A stretch of 64,000 bases of DNA, from contig NZ_QPJT01000004.1 in assembly GCF_003337415.1 (NCBI RefSeq), positions 62,001 through 126,000 of the forward strand, written 5' to 3'. The position numbers and the translations under genes are program-made. Source of the DNA: Anaerobacterium chartisolvens (lineage in GTDB: Bacteria > Bacillota > Clostridia > Acetivibrionales > DSM-27016). Of this stretch, positions 43,072 through 52,980 are shown in pieces (the first letter of the stretch is position 1; each line of letters opens with the position of its first letter). The notes below the pieces were generated by a model. The model did not search any database. It was not told the DNA's origin and was given only the letters and a program-made list of their open reading frames with translations.

Positions 43072-43221
43072 GGATGTAAAATAATATCCTCCATAATAAT
43101 TTCTACTCTAACTATAAAAGCATGTATACCTGTAGAAGGCGCTTGTGATTTTAGTTAGCTTAAATTATATCCAGGTCACGCATTCCGGGGAAATTATTCC
43201 TCCGGAAATTATTTTACATCC
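43072..43221. repeat. Palindromic MITE-like element, related family (copy D)
   Basis: 150 bases bounded by inverted repeats of about 32 bases, each starting GGATGTAAAATAAT and ending ATAATTTC, with a few mismatches between them. An inner hairpin pairs CTAACT-(AT)-AAAA with TTTTAGTTAG. Noncoding. It fills most of the gap between the kinase gene and the next small gene. It lacks the GTATTCCTTACGGGT core of copies A-C, so it belongs to a sister family. Confidence 0.75.
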
Positions 43222-43309
43222 TTTTTAGATAGTCTGTATCCTAATTTATATAATTATAGCACTCCGGCTGCGGTTTTGAAATCGGTAATTTTCAAAAGAG
43301 GGGGGACAA

Positions 43310-43348
43310 GCAAGAGGCTGTGAGCATCCGGCTCACAGCCTCCCTTGC
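43310..43348 (-). terminator. Very stable hairpin after the small basic protein gene
   Basis: GCAAG-AGGCTGTGAGC pairs with GCTCACAGCCT-CTTGC (two-base bulge), 15 bases beyond the stop at 43363. Only a short pyrimidine run follows on the minus strand. Confidence 0.65.
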
Positions 43349-43362
43349 GCTTGTCCTTACCC

Positions 43363-43512
43363 TTACTTGCGTCCCTGCTTTCCGCCGTTTTTGCCCTTAT
43401 TGTCATACTTCTCCGCATAGCCCGCATGTGACGCATTCTCTCCAAGCTGATCATTGCTGGGTCCCGGACCGGTTTTAGCCATTTTGCTTCCGTTGGAATT
43501 TTTCTTACTCAT
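43363..43512 (-). CDS. Small basic Gly/Lys/Asn-rich protein (possible spore-associated protein)
   Basis: A 49-residue hydrophilic protein: Lys/Asn/Ser-rich start, 'KTGPGPSNDQLGENASHAG' in the middle and a Lys/Gly-rich tail (KNGGKQGRK). The ATG at 43512 follows AGAGGAG with good spacing; an upstream in-frame start lacks a ribosome binding site. No membrane helix or Cys. Composition and size recall the small, acid-soluble or coat-associated spore proteins of firmicutes, but I cannot assign a family. It has its own strong hairpin terminator. Confidence 0.65.
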   Translation of the reverse strand: MSKKNSNGSKMAKTGPGPSNDQLGENASHAGYAEKYDNKGKNGGKQGRK

Positions 43513-43578
43513 GTAAATACTCCTCTCTATGATAATGTTTTTACCTGTAAATATTATCTGCAAAGCTTTAAGCTTTTA

Positions 43579-44541
43579 TTACATCTCAAACTCCGCTTCA
43601 TTTAGCCTGATAACACCATGAATATTCCCCAGCTGCTCTGAAAGCCTTAATAATGCCGAGTCCTTGCTTTTTGCCTCCAGCATGACATCGAAATCTATTC
43701 CCGGCTTTACGGCATATCTTAAAAATTGCTCGAAATCCTCAGCATTAATAAAGTCGGCATGGCTTCTGAAATCCTTTTGGGATTTTGGGCTCGAAAAATG
43801 TATTTTGGGCCTGAAATACTCCCCGTCCCAGGTTTTAAAAATGTCCTCCAGAATCACCTCAAGAGCTTCGCCCCTGTTCAGACACCAGTCATGGTGTACG
43901 TCTACCACCATGGGTATATTTAAGTCGCGGCAAATACACAGCACATCATGCGCGTCATAGCTCTTGTCGTCATTCTCAAGAATTATCCTTTTTGCTATTC
44001 TGTCTGGCAGCCTTGTGAAATTATCCCTGAATCTGGATATCGAAGCCTCCCTGTCGTTATAAAGCCCGCCTACATGCAGGACAAGCTTATACCTGTAATC
44101 ATCAAGCCCCATGGCTTCAAGCAGCCTTACGTGATAATCAAGATCACTCACAGACTGCTTTATTACGTCTTGAGAGGGTGAATTGATGAGCGTATAGTGG
44201 TCGGGGTGGGCGCTTACCCTGAAATCATTTTCCTTAATGAAATCCCCTATTTTTTTAAGCTCCCTTGCGAAATCGCCGGTATAATCCCAGCCTTTAGTAA
44301 GGGGATGGGTGGCAAGAGGTATAAGCTTGGACGTGAGCCTGTAGACCTTTATGTTGTATGCCTTGTTGTAAATAAGAATCCTCAAGGTATTCTCAAGGTT
44401 TTTTGCGGCAACCCTTTTTAGCCTGTACATCCTCGCCTGCTCATCGGGAAGCCTTCCAAGCACCGCAGCAGTCACAGTGCCCGACGGTGAACAGTCGTGA
44501 AGATTTAATGTCATTGCAACATACCCAAGCCTGAATTTCAT
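43579..44541 (-). CDS. uvsE: UV damage endonuclease
   Basis: A 320-residue TIM-barrel nuclease of the UvsE/UVDE family: 'RLGYVAMTLNLHDCSPSGT', 'RVSAHPDHYTLINSP', 'LVLHVGGLYNDRE', 'IILENDDKSYDAHDVL' and 'MVVDVHHDWCLNR' supply the His/Glu/Asp residues of the three-metal site. It nicks 5' of UV photoproducts and starts an alternative excision repair. Common in spore formers. GGAGGGAG precedes the ATG. Single-gene unit. Confidence 0.95.
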   Translation of the reverse strand: MKFRLGYVAMTLNLHDCSPSGTVTAAVLGRLPDEQARMYRLKRVAAKNLENTLRILIYNKAYNIKVYRLTSKLIPLATHPLTKGWDYTGDFARELKKIGDFIKENDFRVSAHPDHYTLINSPSQDVIKQSVSDLDYHVRLLEAMGLDDYRYKLVLHVGGLYNDREASISRFRDNFTRLPDRIAKRIILENDDKSYDAHDVLCICRDLNIPMVVDVHHDWCLNRGEALEVILEDIFKTWDGEYFRPKIHFSSPKSQKDFRSHADFINAEDFEQFLRYAVKPGIDFDVMLEAKSKDSALLRLSEQLGNIHGVIRLNEAEFEM

Positions 44542-44595
44542 GAGCAGCTCCCTCCGACATTATATTTTCCCAAAAAAAGAAAGCCTATTCGGCTT

Positions 44596-45333
44596 CTATT
44601 TAACAGCTTTTACTACAAGCATAAATGAATTTTCGTTATAGGGAGTGCCTGTGAAGTCACCGTAAAGGCTTATATCCTTAAAGCCTTCCCGTTCCAGCAT
44701 TTCAGCCATGTCACGGCTCATAAGCGGGAAGAGCGGGACTATGTTTTCATAGCTCTGCACCTCACTGCCGTTAGCTACTTCAAGGACGGTGTTGAAATCA
44801 ATCAGCCCCGTGTCGCGGCAATATTTATATCGCCTTATAAACTTAAGTCCCGCTTCACGGTTGGTGATATCAGGAAGACCCTGTACGTCAAGCCTGATAA
44901 TTCTGTCATAATTGATAATCTGGATAATAAGAGTGCCGTCATTGCCCAGAACAGAATGCATCTGCCCTAAGACATCCGATATTTCCTTTTTGCCCGCCAG
45001 ATGGACTATGGAGTTTCCTATACAGTAAACACAATCGTTCTCTCCTGTCACCGTGCCGCTTAAATTTCTCATATCGCATTTAAAGGCGCGTATATCCACT
45101 CTCTCTTGTGATGCCTTGCTTTTTGTCTTTTCTATCATTTTTTCGTCAATATCCACTGCGGTTACATCATAGCCCAGCTTTGCCAACTCTATTGCGTAGC
45201 CTCCCGAGCCGCAGGCGACATCCACAACCTTTTTGGGCGGAACACCCGCACACTCCCTTATAAAATCAAGCTGCTCCCGCCCTGCCGGGAAAATATAATC
45301 ATAATATCTGCTTATCTGTTCATAAAAGCCCAT
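44596..45333 (-). CDS. Class I SAM-dependent methyltransferase
   Basis: A 245-residue methyltransferase: 'YYDYIFPAGREQLDFI', motif I 'VVDVACGSGGYAIELA' (about residue 36), 'VTAVDIDEKMIEK', 'CVYCIGNSIVHL'. It transfers a methyl group from SAM to an unknown small molecule. Start at 45333 follows AAAGGAAG; the longer frame from GTG 45360 (overlapping the previous stop) has no ribosome binding site. It overlaps or follows closely the flavin oxidoreductase gene and is probably co-transcribed with it. Confidence 0.9.
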   Translation of the reverse strand: MGFYEQISRYYDYIFPAGREQLDFIRECAGVPPKKVVDVACGSGGYAIELAKLGYDVTAVDIDEKMIEKTKSKASQERVDIRAFKCDMRNLSGTVTGENDCVYCIGNSIVHLAGKKEISDVLGQMHSVLGNDGTLIIQIINYDRIIRLDVQGLPDITNREAGLKFIRRYKYCRDTGLIDFNTVLEVANGSEVQSYENIVPLFPLMSRDMAEMLEREGFKDISLYGDFTGTPYNENSFMLVVKAVK

Positions 45334-45356
45334 TTCACAGCTTCCTTTCCTTTTCG

Positions 45357-46568
45357 TCACTTCAGAGAAAATTCCTCCTCCAGCAGCCTGTGATGGAACT
45401 CCGAGGTGTCAACACCCTTGCGTATAAGCTCGCCTATGCTCCTTAAGCTTCTGGTATCACCTATAAGTATCATTCCCTTAACAACACCGTTTTTAATCAC
45501 AAGCCTTCTGTATGCCCCGCTGTCGTAGCGGCGCGACAGGATTTCGCAGTCCTCCTCCGGGTTTACAAGCCCCATTGAAACAAAGGGTATATCCCGCATC
45601 TGAACCTGATTTAAGCGGGCCGCCTCAGCAGAAAAGCCCTGAGGCTGTCCCGCCATGCTGAAAGCAGCCGCTCTTCCCTGATTCATAGCATTAGGCCATA
45701 TACAGGCAATCCTGCTATTGCCTGATTTTGCGTCAACCAGCTCCGCGGCATCCCCCGCCGCGTAAATATGGCGGCAGGAGGTTTCCATAAATTCGTTCAC
45801 TATAATTCCCCTGCCGATTTTAATTCCGCACTGTGCCGCAAAAGCTACGTTAGGACGAGTGCCGCTTGATACAACAAGCATATCATATGTAAGCTGTGTT
45901 CCGTCCGAAAGAAGAATTGTATTTCTCTCTCCGCCACACGCCTTGACAATAGTAGTTTCCATAAGAATTTTTATTCCTTCATTCCGTATCCTTTCAAGCA
46001 TGACCTCCGAGGACTCAGAATCCATCTGCAAAGGCAGAATTCTCTTTTCTCTTTCAATTATGCATACCTCCATGCCCAAGGCTTTAAGCGCAAAGCCTGT
46101 CTCAATTCCGGTAAGCCCCGCACCCATTATTACCGCTCTTCCGCCTTGACGCGACTGCTGCCTTATCCTGTCTGCGTCATCCAATGAATTCAGCGTAAGG
46201 CAGCCCGCCTCCCGAAGCCCCTCGACAGGGGGAATAAGCGGAGTACCTCCCACTGCTATAAGCAGCCTGTCATACTCAATGGAGGTACCGTCATTTAGGA
46301 TAATCCTCCTGCTCTGCGCATCTATATCCTTGCATGGATTATTTCTCACCAGCTCAATATTGCTGTCGTGATAAAAATTATGGCTTCTTAAAAAAAGCTT
46401 ATCCTTATTAAGCTTGCCTCCGATGTAATCGGGAAGCATGGGCTTTGAATACACCGGCCACGCCTCACCGCTGACAATGGTTATGTAATCATTTGCATTG
46501 GCCTCTCTGAGCTTTGCCGCTGCCGTTATACCCGCAGCCCCATTTCCTAATATTACATGCTTCAACAT
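45357..46568 (-). CDS. FAD/NAD-dependent oxidoreductase (rubredoxin/NirB-reductase type)
   Basis: A 403-residue flavoprotein with the pyridine-nucleotide disulfide reductase layout: FAD site 'ILGNGAAGITAAAKLRE', NAD site 'VIMGAGLTGIETGFALKALG', second FAD site 'IYAAGDAAELVD', and a C-terminal domain ending in a short helical tail. No CxxxxC redox motif, so it resembles NADH:rubredoxin reductase or the reductase half of NirB rather than a disulfide reductase. In clostridia such enzymes serve oxygen or nitric-oxide detoxification. AAAGAGGTG precedes the ATG. Confidence 0.9.
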   Translation of the reverse strand: MLKHVILGNGAAGITAAAKLREANANDYITIVSGEAWPVYSKPMLPDYIGGKLNKDKLFLRSHNFYHDSNIELVRNNPCKDIDAQSRRIILNDGTSIEYDRLLIAVGGTPLIPPVEGLREAGCLTLNSLDDADRIRQQSRQGGRAVIMGAGLTGIETGFALKALGMEVCIIEREKRILPLQMDSESSEVMLERIRNEGIKILMETTIVKACGGERNTILLSDGTQLTYDMLVVSSGTRPNVAFAAQCGIKIGRGIIVNEFMETSCRHIYAAGDAAELVDAKSGNSRIACIWPNAMNQGRAAAFSMAGQPQGFSAEAARLNQVQMRDIPFVSMGLVNPEEDCEILSRRYDSGAYRRLVIKNGVVKGMILIGDTRSLRSIGELIRKGVDTSEFHHRLLEEEFSLK

Positions 46569-46852
46569 CTTTCACCTCTTTAATTTCTGTTGTATCATGG
46601 AAAATTTCGAGTTAAGGAATTGACATCAACAGATTATATATATGCCACATAATTCACTGTTTAAAACGTTTTCTTTCAATTGATAACACCTAACATTTTT
46701 TCACATTTTAGAGGATTTTTAAATTATTTATGGAATATAATTATTATATATTACTATTAACACATGGTCTATTATATTTTCTTCAATTCAAAGCATTGAA
46801 GCAGTCAATATGTTCCACCGGCTTAAAATACCAACGAAAGGGTGATGATTTA

Positions 46853-49297
46853 ATGAAAGCCATTATTATGGCCGGCGGCGAGGGCTCGAGGCTGCGTCCT
46901 CTGACCTGCGACCTGCCCAAGCCAATGGTTCCTGTAATGAACAGGCCTATTATGCAGCATATTATAGAACTGCTTAAGTCTTATGGAATAATTGACATAG
47001 GCGTCACCTTAATGTACCTTCCCGATAAAATCAAGAACTATTTTGGAAACGGCTCAAGCCTTGGTGTGAATCTGCATTATTTTATAGAGGATTTCCCTCT
47101 GGGAACCGCCGGAAGTGTCAAAAACGCCCAGCATTTTCTGGATGAAACCTTTATAGTTATAAGTGGAGATTCGCTTACCGATCTGGATCTTTTAAAAGCT
47201 CTGGAATACCATAACCGTAAGTATTCAAAGGCCACTCTTGTGCTTTCCAAGGTTGAGAGGCCCTTAGAATACGGTGTTGTCCTCACCGACGAGGATGACG
47301 CTGTCATAGGCTTTCTTGAAAAGCCAAGCTGGGGTGAGGTATTCAGCGATACTATAAACACAGGCACTTATATACTTGAGCCTGAGGTTCTGGACTATTT
47401 TGAAAAGGGCAAAAAATTTGATTTCAGTCAGGAGCTTTTCCCCTTGCTGCTTGAAAACAAAATACCCATGTATGGATATATCTCATACGGATATTGGTGC
47501 GATATAGGAGATCCCACAAGCTATTTGCAGGCACATTATGACGCTTTTGAGGGCAAAATAAAGCTTCCTTTTGAAGGAGAAGAGATAAAAAAGGGAGTGT
47601 GGGCAGGCAGCGGGACGGTCATTGAGCCCAACGCAGAGCTGAACGGCCCCTGCCTTATAGGCAGCAACTGCCATATAGGCAACGGAACCGTCATAGATAA
47701 CTTCTCCGTTATAGGCAGCGGCAATATAATAGAGGATGAGGTGTCCATAAAAAGAGGGGTGCTGTGGGATAATACTTCCATACAGTTTGGCTCTGAAATA
47801 CGCGGAGCAATCCTTTGCAATAAAGTGACGCTGAAGCATTATGTATCTGTTTTTGAAAACTCCATAATAGGAGACAGGTGCATAATTAATGAGAGGGCTA
47901 TTATAAAGCCCAACATAAAAATATGGCCCCAGAAAACCATTGACCCCCTTGCAATTGTGGACAGAAATGTTATATGGAGCTCAAGGCAGTCAAGAACTAT
48001 TTTTGGTGAAAACGGGCTGTCGGGCATAATTAATGTGGATATATCCCCTGAGTTTGCCACACGCCTTGGCGCCGCCTACGGCTCGATATTTAAAAAGGGC
48101 TCTAAGGTTGTTGTAAGCTCCACAAACTCAAACTCCGCCAGAATGTTCAAGCATGCCTTTGTATCAGGAATACTTTCAATAGGCGTGGAGGTTTTCAATC
48201 TAAGCAGCCTTCTTACGCCTATCTCAAGACATGCCATCAATTTCCTTTCGGTGGAGGGAGGAATACATATAAAGGTCAGTGACGACAACCCCAATAAGCT
48301 GAGGGTTGACTTTATGGACTCCAAGGGAGGAAGCATAAGCAGAGGCACCGAGAGGAAGATTGAGAATGCGTATTTCAGGGAGGACTTTAAGCGGTGCTCG
48401 GGAGAGGAAATCAGCAGGCTCAATAATATAACCGATTTTAAGGATTATTACATAAGATCCATACTAAATCAGACCGATGTTCATAAGATAATGGACATAT
48501 CCCCTAAAATCTGCGTTATATCCCCCTCTGATTTTGTTATTTCAATTGTGCTGTCAATGCTGGCGGATTCGGGCTGCAAGGTTGTAAGCTTTTCCTCTTG
48601 CAATCCTGAGGCGGTGGATCTTATAATATATGAGATAAATAAAACCAACGCGGACTTTGCCGCTTTTATAGACAGCAACGGTGAAACGCTGATATTAATT
48701 GATAAGAATGGAAATATAATAAAGGATGACCTGTTTTTATCGCTTTCGTCGCTCATTGCGTTTAAAAGCTCGCCAAATATCAGTGTTGTAGTGCCGGTAA
48801 CAGCGCCGTCCGTTATAGAAAGCCTCGCTTCCAAATACGGAGGCAGGGTGGTTCGCACCAAAACCTCCTCCCAGGCGGTTATGGAGCAAATACTGAGCCG
48901 GAATCCCTATAAAAGCAGAGAGGACATGGGGCAGTTCCTTCTTAATTTTGACGCCCTTGCAGGGCTGGTAAAGATTATAGAGTATTTATGCATTAATAAC
49001 ATAACGCTTACTGAAGCTATAAATGAAATACCCAGCTTTTATATGAGCAAAAGAAATATTTTTTGCCCGTGGGAATTAAAGGGCAAGGTAATGAGGACAT
49101 TAATTACTGATAAAAACAACGAGAGAATAGAGCTTATAGACGGAGTAAAATTTATAATGGATAACGGCTGGGCTTTGGTACTCCCAGACGCGGATATGCC
49201 TCTTTGCAGGGTATATTCGGAGGGTAAATCGCCTGAAATAGCAGAAACAATTTCAGAGTATTATCTGGAAAAAATAAACCATATAGTAAATGAATAA
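46853..49297 (+). CDS. Sugar-1-phosphate nucleotidyltransferase fused to a degenerate phosphomannomutase-like domain
   Basis: An 814-residue protein. Residues 1-235: nucleotidyltransferase ('[20 protein letters not shown]', '[11 protein letters not shown]'), GDP-mannose or glucose-1-P type. Residues 250-365: left-handed beta-helix repeats ('[15 protein letters not shown]'). Residues 380-810: phosphohexomutase fold, but the phosphoserine loop reads VSDDNP instead of ASHNP and the metal loop DGDGDR is missing ([11 protein letters not shown]), so the mutase part is likely non-catalytic. The ATG at 46853 follows AAAGGGTG; the upstream in-frame ATG at 46730 lies in AT-rich DNA. Probably supplies GDP-mannose or a similar nucleotide sugar for cell-surface glycans, with the second half regulatory. 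Confidence 0.92.
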   Translation: MKAIIMAGGEGSRLRPLTCDLPKPMVPVMNRPIMQHIIELLKSYGIIDIGVTLMYLPDKIKNYFGNGSSLGVNLHYFIEDFPLGTAGSVKNAQHFLDETFIVISGDSLTDLDLLKALEYHNRKYSKATLVLSKVERPLEYGVVLTDEDDAVIGFLEKPSWGEVFSDTINTGTYILEPEVLDYFEKGKKFDFSQELFPLLLENKIPMYGYISYGYWCDIGDPTSYLQAHYDAFEGKIKLPFEGEEIKKGVWAGSGTVIEPNAELNGPCLIGSNCHIGNGTVIDNFSVIGSGNIIEDEVSIKRGVLWDNTSIQFGSEIRGAILCNKVTLKHYVSVFENSIIGDRCIINERAIIKPNIKIWPQKTIDPLAIVDRNVIWSSRQSRTIFGENGLSGIINVDISPEFATRLGAAYGSIFKKGSKVVVSSTNSNSARMFKHAFVSGILSIGVEVFNLSSLLTPISRHAINFLSVEGGIHIKVSDDNPNKLRVDFMDSKGGSISRGTERKIENAYFREDFKRCSGEEISRLNNITDFKDYYIRSILNQTDVHKIMDISPKICVISPSDFVISIVLSMLADSGCKVVSFSSCNPEAVDLIIYEINKTNADFAAFIDSNGETLILIDKNGNIIKDDLFLSLSSLIAFKSSPNISVVVPVTAPSVIESLASKYGGRVVRTKTSSQAVMEQILSRNPYKSREDMGQFLLNFDALAGLVKIIEYLCINNITLTEAINEIPSFYMSKRNIFCPWELKGKVMRTLITDKNNERIELIDGVKFIMDNGWALVLPDADMPLCRVYSEGKSPEIAETISEYYLEKINHIVNE

Positions 49298-49318
49298 TCT
49301 CCGCAGTACTTTGTCATA

Positions 49319-49463
49319 GGAAAGAAATATCTTCCGAAATAATTTTCAACAGCATCGGAAAGATGAATTCGCGGGAAAAGTCTCTAGGGACAAACATGAA
49401 TTCACTTTCCTTAGAGGTATTCCTTACGGGTAGATGAAAATTATTCTACAGAAATTTCTTTCC
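49319..49463. repeat. Palindromic MITE-like element, copy C
   Basis: 145 bases bounded by inverted repeats starting GGAAAGAAAT and running through AATAATTTTCA with a few mismatches. An inner pair GGAAAG-atGAATTC / GAATTC-aCTTTCC forms a second hairpin. It contains GTATTCCTTACGGGT, the core shared with copies A and B. Its right end lies 28 bases before the start codon of the pseudouridine synthase and supplies in-frame codons upstream of it. Confidence 0.75.
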
Positions 49464-49490
49464 ACTAATACAAGCTTTGGGAGACGCAGA

Positions 49491-50435
49491 ATGAGAACAA
49501 TAACAGTTACAGCAGCACAATCAAACAAAAAGATAGGCCGCATCATAAGGGAAAGCTTCCCGGAAATGCCCTCAAGCGCCATGTTTAAGGCTTTCAGAAA
49601 AAAGGATGTAAAAGCAAACGGAGTTAGGGTGAAGGAGGACTATGTCGCCATGGAGGGCGACAGGCTGGACATTTATATAAGCGATGAAATTCTTGACGGA
49701 TCACCCGTAAGTGACGCAGAAAACACCAAGGCGTACTTTAACGTCTCATATGAGGATGCCAATATATTAGTTGTCAACAAGCAGCCGGGAATAGCGGTAC
49801 ACCCTGACAGAGAACAGGCTGACAGTACGCTGATAGAGCTTGTACACCGTTACCTGCAGGAAAAGGGAGAATTATACGAGTCTGCTTCGGACGATTTTAA
49901 GCCCTCCCTATGCCACAGGCTGGACAGAAACACCGGAGGCCTTGTAATAATAGCTAAAAACAGCGGAAGCTTAAAAATCCTGCTGAAAAAAATAAAGGAT
50001 AAGGAAATTAAAAAGTATTATCAGTGTCTGGTATGGGGCAAAATGGAAAGGAATTATGAAGAGCTCACCGCCTATTTAGTAAAGGACGAGCTTAGAAGCA
50101 GGGTATTTATTTCAGACTCCCCCCCAAAGGGCTCACAGAATATAACCACAAGGTACAGGGTGCTGTCGTATGAAAGCAATATAAGCCGTCTGGAGGTAGA
50201 GCTTATAACCGGGCGCACGCATCAGATTCGCGCTCATCTGGCTCACATAGGCCATCCTGTTATAGGAGACGGAAAATACGGCACAAATGCTATTAACCGC
50301 CCCTTAGGAGCAAAGCATCAGTCGTTATGGGCATACAAGCTTGTCTTTGATTTTGCGGGAGACGCAGGGTGCTTAAATTACCTCAAGGGTAAAAAAATTC
50401 AAGTTGTCCCAGAGTTCAATATAAAGAAAATATAA
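49491..50435 (+). CDS. RluA-family 23S/tRNA pseudouridine synthase
   Basis: A 314-residue enzyme: S4-like RNA-binding start ('KIGRIIRESFPEMPSSAMFKAF' region, about 10-60), then the synthase domain with 'ILVVNKQPGIAVHPD' and the catalytic 'LCHRLDRNTGGLVIIAKN' (Asp in HRLDRNT), and 'GRTHQIRAHLAHIGHPVIGD'. It isomerises uridines in rRNA or tRNA. The start at 49491 follows GGGAG; the frame stays open 19 codons further upstream, but those codons lie in MITE copy C and are unlike the family, so they are excluded. Confidence 0.94.
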   Translation: MRTITVTAAQSNKKIGRIIRESFPEMPSSAMFKAFRKKDVKANGVRVKEDYVAMEGDRLDIYISDEILDGSPVSDAENTKAYFNVSYEDANILVVNKQPGIAVHPDREQADSTLIELVHRYLQEKGELYESASDDFKPSLCHRLDRNTGGLVIIAKNSGSLKILLKKIKDKEIKKYYQCLVWGKMERNYEELTAYLVKDELRSRVFISDSPPKGSQNITTRYRVLSYESNISRLEVELITGRTHQIRAHLAHIGHPVIGDGKYGTNAINRPLGAKHQSLWAYKLVFDFAGDAGCLNYLKGKKIQVVPEFNIKKI

Positions 50436-50473
50436 AGAGGAGGGTATATTTTATTGATATACCCCTCCTCTTT
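50434..50473. terminator. Strong bidirectional terminator
   Basis: AAAGAGGAGGGTATAT pairs with ATATACCC-TCCTCTTT (one bulge); it overlaps the stop codon of the pseudouridine synthase gene and faces the end of the CAP-protein gene. Confidence 0.8.
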
Positions 50474-50509
50474 CCCTTCAGCTTAAATTCATTAATTCCA
50501 AAAACCGAA

Positions 50510-51295
50510 CTACCTGCCTATAAACTGCTGTACCATTACCTTCCCGTATGTGGGACTATCAACAATACCAAAGCCTACGTAGTTAAAGTTTGTATTCAGA
50601 ATATTTTTCTTATGGCCCTCAGAGTTCATCCATGCTTTGAATGCGCCCTCCACAGTCTGGTTTCCGGCTATATTCTCACCCGCCGTCTTGAAGCTTATTC
50701 CAAACTGTCTCATCATGTCGAAGGGTGAACCATAGGTAGGAGACTGGTGTGAGAAATAATTATTATCCGCCATGTCCTTGGCCTTGGCCTTGGCACACTT
50801 CATTACCTCCATATCAAATTCCAATGCCGATGCCCCTGCGTCTGTTCTTGCCTTGTTGACAAGGTTCAGAAGTGTCTGCTCGTCCTGTGTAACTCCCTTC
50901 AGAGCAGCCGCCTTCTTAGGTGTTTCAGTCTGTTTAGCCGGAGTGGCTGCGGTATTGCCGGTATTTTTCTTGACATTTGTAAACTCTGCAACCTTGACAT
51001 ATTTGCTGTATGCAGAGCCGACGCATCCCCTTGCGGGATCGTATATGGTATACCAGTCTCCCAGCATTCCAAATACCTTTACGGCCTGTCCCTTTTTAAG
51101 GACACACACAACAGGATATTTTGTGCTTGGGCCCTGTCTTACATTTAATGCATGAGGTGTCACCACCCCATCAATAAAGTCTGCCTTTTGGAAATAGGAT
51201 GCCGCCATAACGCTGCCTGAATGGGAGTCCGTAAGTGCGGGAGCCGACATAAACACCAGTGCCATTACCAGTAAAAAAGCTATCTTTCTTTTCAT
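50510..51295 (-). CDS. Secreted CAP/SCP-domain protein with SH3-type domain
   Basis: A 261-residue exported protein: signal peptide (to about 31), bacterial SH3 domain (about 40-105; 'HALNVRQGPSTKYPVVCVLKKG'), a Thr/Lys/Ala-rich linker, then a CAP/SCP (YkwD-like) domain (about 140-258) with 'NYFSHQSPTYGSPFDMM', 'AGENIAGN' and 'AFKAWMNSEGHKKNIL'. SH3 domains of this type bind the cell wall; CAP domains in bacteria have an uncertain role, and similar proteins are found on spores and in exoproteomes. TGGAGGG precedes the ATG. Confidence 0.94.
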   Translation of the reverse strand: MKRKIAFLLVMALVFMSAPALTDSHSGSVMAASYFQKADFIDGVVTPHALNVRQGPSTKYPVVCVLKKGQAVKVFGMLGDWYTIYDPARGCVGSAYSKYVKVAEFTNVKKNTGNTAATPAKQTETPKKAAALKGVTQDEQTLLNLVNKARTDAGASALEFDMEVMKCAKAKAKDMADNNYFSHQSPTYGSPFDMMRQFGISFKTAGENIAGNQTVEGAFKAWMNSEGHKKNILNTNFNYVGFGIVDSPTYGKVMVQQFIGR

Positions 51296-51466
51296 AAAAT
51301 CCCTCCAAATTCATGCAATTCTTACTAAGAAGAATTTACTATGTTATATAGTATTAACACATTTAGATGAATTATTTACATAAGAGTATATAAAAAAGCA
51401 AAAATTCTAATTCAAATAATGCCAATTCCTAGCCCCTTATTTAAGAAAGACAGCTCCCCTCCGCCG

Positions 51467-52903
51467 CTAATAAGCCTTGCCCCAGTAAACCATATGCTTT
51501 GCGGGCTTTCCGCAGCACATGCATTTATCCGATATTGTCTCCTGCTCAAACGGGATGCACCGGGCAGTTGCGGAGGTTCTCTCCTTTACCGCGTCCTCGC
51601 AGGCCCTGTCTCCGCACCACATAGCCTTTATAAAGCCGGGAGTTTCATTAATTGTCCTTTCAAACTCGTCCAGCGTTTCCGCTTTAAAGGTCTTTTTATC
51701 CCGCATCTCTCTTGCCCTTTCAAGCAGTGCGTTCTGCAGTTCCTCTAAAATTTGCGGCACCTTGGTTTCCAGCTCATCCATTGAAACAAATATCTTTTCT
51801 CTGGTATCTCTTCTCACAAGGACAACCTGATTTTTCTCAATATCCTTAGGCCCCACCTCAAGTCTTAGCGGCACACCCTTCATTTCATGCTCGCTGAACT
51901 TCCAGCCGGGCATCTTGTCGCTGTCGTCCATTATTACCCTTGCCACACACGATAGCCTTTGCTTAAGCTCTCCCGCCTTCTCCAGCACACCCTCCTTATG
52001 CATCTGTACAGGTACTATCACCAACTGCACAGGCGCTATCACAGGAGGAAGCACCAGCCCGCTGTCATCACCGTGAACCATTATAATAGCCCCTATAAGC
52101 CTGGTTGTGACTCCCCATGAGGTCTGATGCACATACTGAAGCTGGTTCTCCTTGCCGGTATACTGGATTCCGAACGCTCTTGCAAAGCCGTCTCCAAAAT
52201 TGTGCGAGGTGCCCGATTGGAGCGCCTTTCCGTCGTGCATAAGGCTTTCGATTGTATAGGTGGACTTTGCTCCGGCGAACTTTTCCTTCTCTGTCTTTTT
52301 CCCCTTAATTACAGGAATAGCCAGAGCCTTTTCACAAAAATCCGCGTATACATTCAGCATTGTTATTGTCTCTTGCTGCGCCTCATCCGCGGTGGCATGT
52401 GCCGTATGCCCCTCCTGCCATAAGAACTCAAGAGTCCTCAAAAATGGCCGTGTCGTTTTTTCCCACCTGACCACCGAGCACCACTGGTTATACAGCTTGG
52501 GAAGGTCCCTGTATGACTGTATTATATTTGCATAGTGATCACAAAAAAGCGTCTCTGAGGTCGGGCGCACGCACAGCCTCTCTGCCAGCTTCTCATCCCC
52601 TCCGTGCGTAACCCACGCAACCTCGGGAGCAAACCCCTCAACATGCTCCTTTTCCTTTAAGAGCAGGCTCTCGGGAATAAACATGGGCATATATACATTT
52701 TCATGACCCGTTTCCTTAAACCTGGCATCTAAGTATTTCTGAATATTTTCCCATATTGCATAGCCATACGGACGGATTATCATGCAGCCCCTTACGCTTG
52801 AGTAATCCACTAGATCCGCCTTTTTGATGACATCCGTATACCATTGTGTGAAATCCTCATTCATGGAGGTTATCGCCTCTACAAGCTTTTTTTCCTGTGC
52901 CAT
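51467..52903 (-). CDS. proS: Prolyl-tRNA synthetase (short, archaeal/eukaryal-type ProRS)
   Basis: A 478-residue class II synthetase of the short type without the bacterial editing insertion: '[22 protein letters not shown]', motif 2 region '[24 protein letters not shown]', motif 3 region '[11 protein letters not shown]', and the C-terminal zinc-binding-like '[18 protein letters not shown]'. It charges tRNA-Pro. The ATG at 52903 is nine bases behind GGGAG; an ATG three codons earlier touches the Shine-Dalgarno and is unlikely. Controlled by the T-box leader at 52949-53183. Confidence 0.96.
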   Translation of the reverse strand: MAQEKKLVEAITSMNEDFTQWYTDVIKKADLVDYSSVRGCMIIRPYGYAIWENIQKYLDARFKETGHENVYMPMFIPESLLLKEKEHVEGFAPEVAWVTHGGDEKLAERLCVRPTSETLFCDHYANIIQSYRDLPKLYNQWCSVVRWEKTTRPFLRTLEFLWQEGHTAHATADEAQQETITMLNVYADFCEKALAIPVIKGKKTEKEKFAGAKSTYTIESLMHDGKALQSGTSHNFGDGFARAFGIQYTGKENQLQYVHQTSWGVTTRLIGAIIMVHGDDSGLVLPPVIAPVQLVIVPVQMHKEGVLEKAGELKQRLSCVARVIMDDSDKMPGWKFSEHEMKGVPLRLEVGPKDIEKNQVVLVRRDTREKIFVSMDELETKVPQILEELQNALLERAREMRDKKTFKAETLDEFERTINETPGFIKAMWCGDRACEDAVKERTSATARCIPFEQETISDKCMCCGKPAKHMVYWGKAY

Positions 52904-52948
52904 AAGCCTCATCTCCCATTCAATAAAATATTTTAATAATCTTAAAAT

Positions 52949-52980
52949 AAAAAAACCGCCCTTAAAATACTAAGGGACGG
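52949..52980 (-). terminator. T-box terminator
   Basis: CCG-t-CCCTTA loop TAAGGG-c-GG followed by TTTTTTT on the minus strand, mutually exclusive with the T-box antiterminator. Confidence 0.85.

Noticed and set aside
46730-46852. N-terminal extension of the nucleotidyltransferase
   Set aside because: The 41 extra codons are AT-rich noncoding-like sequence; the family starts at MKAIIMAGG with a ribosome binding site before 46853.
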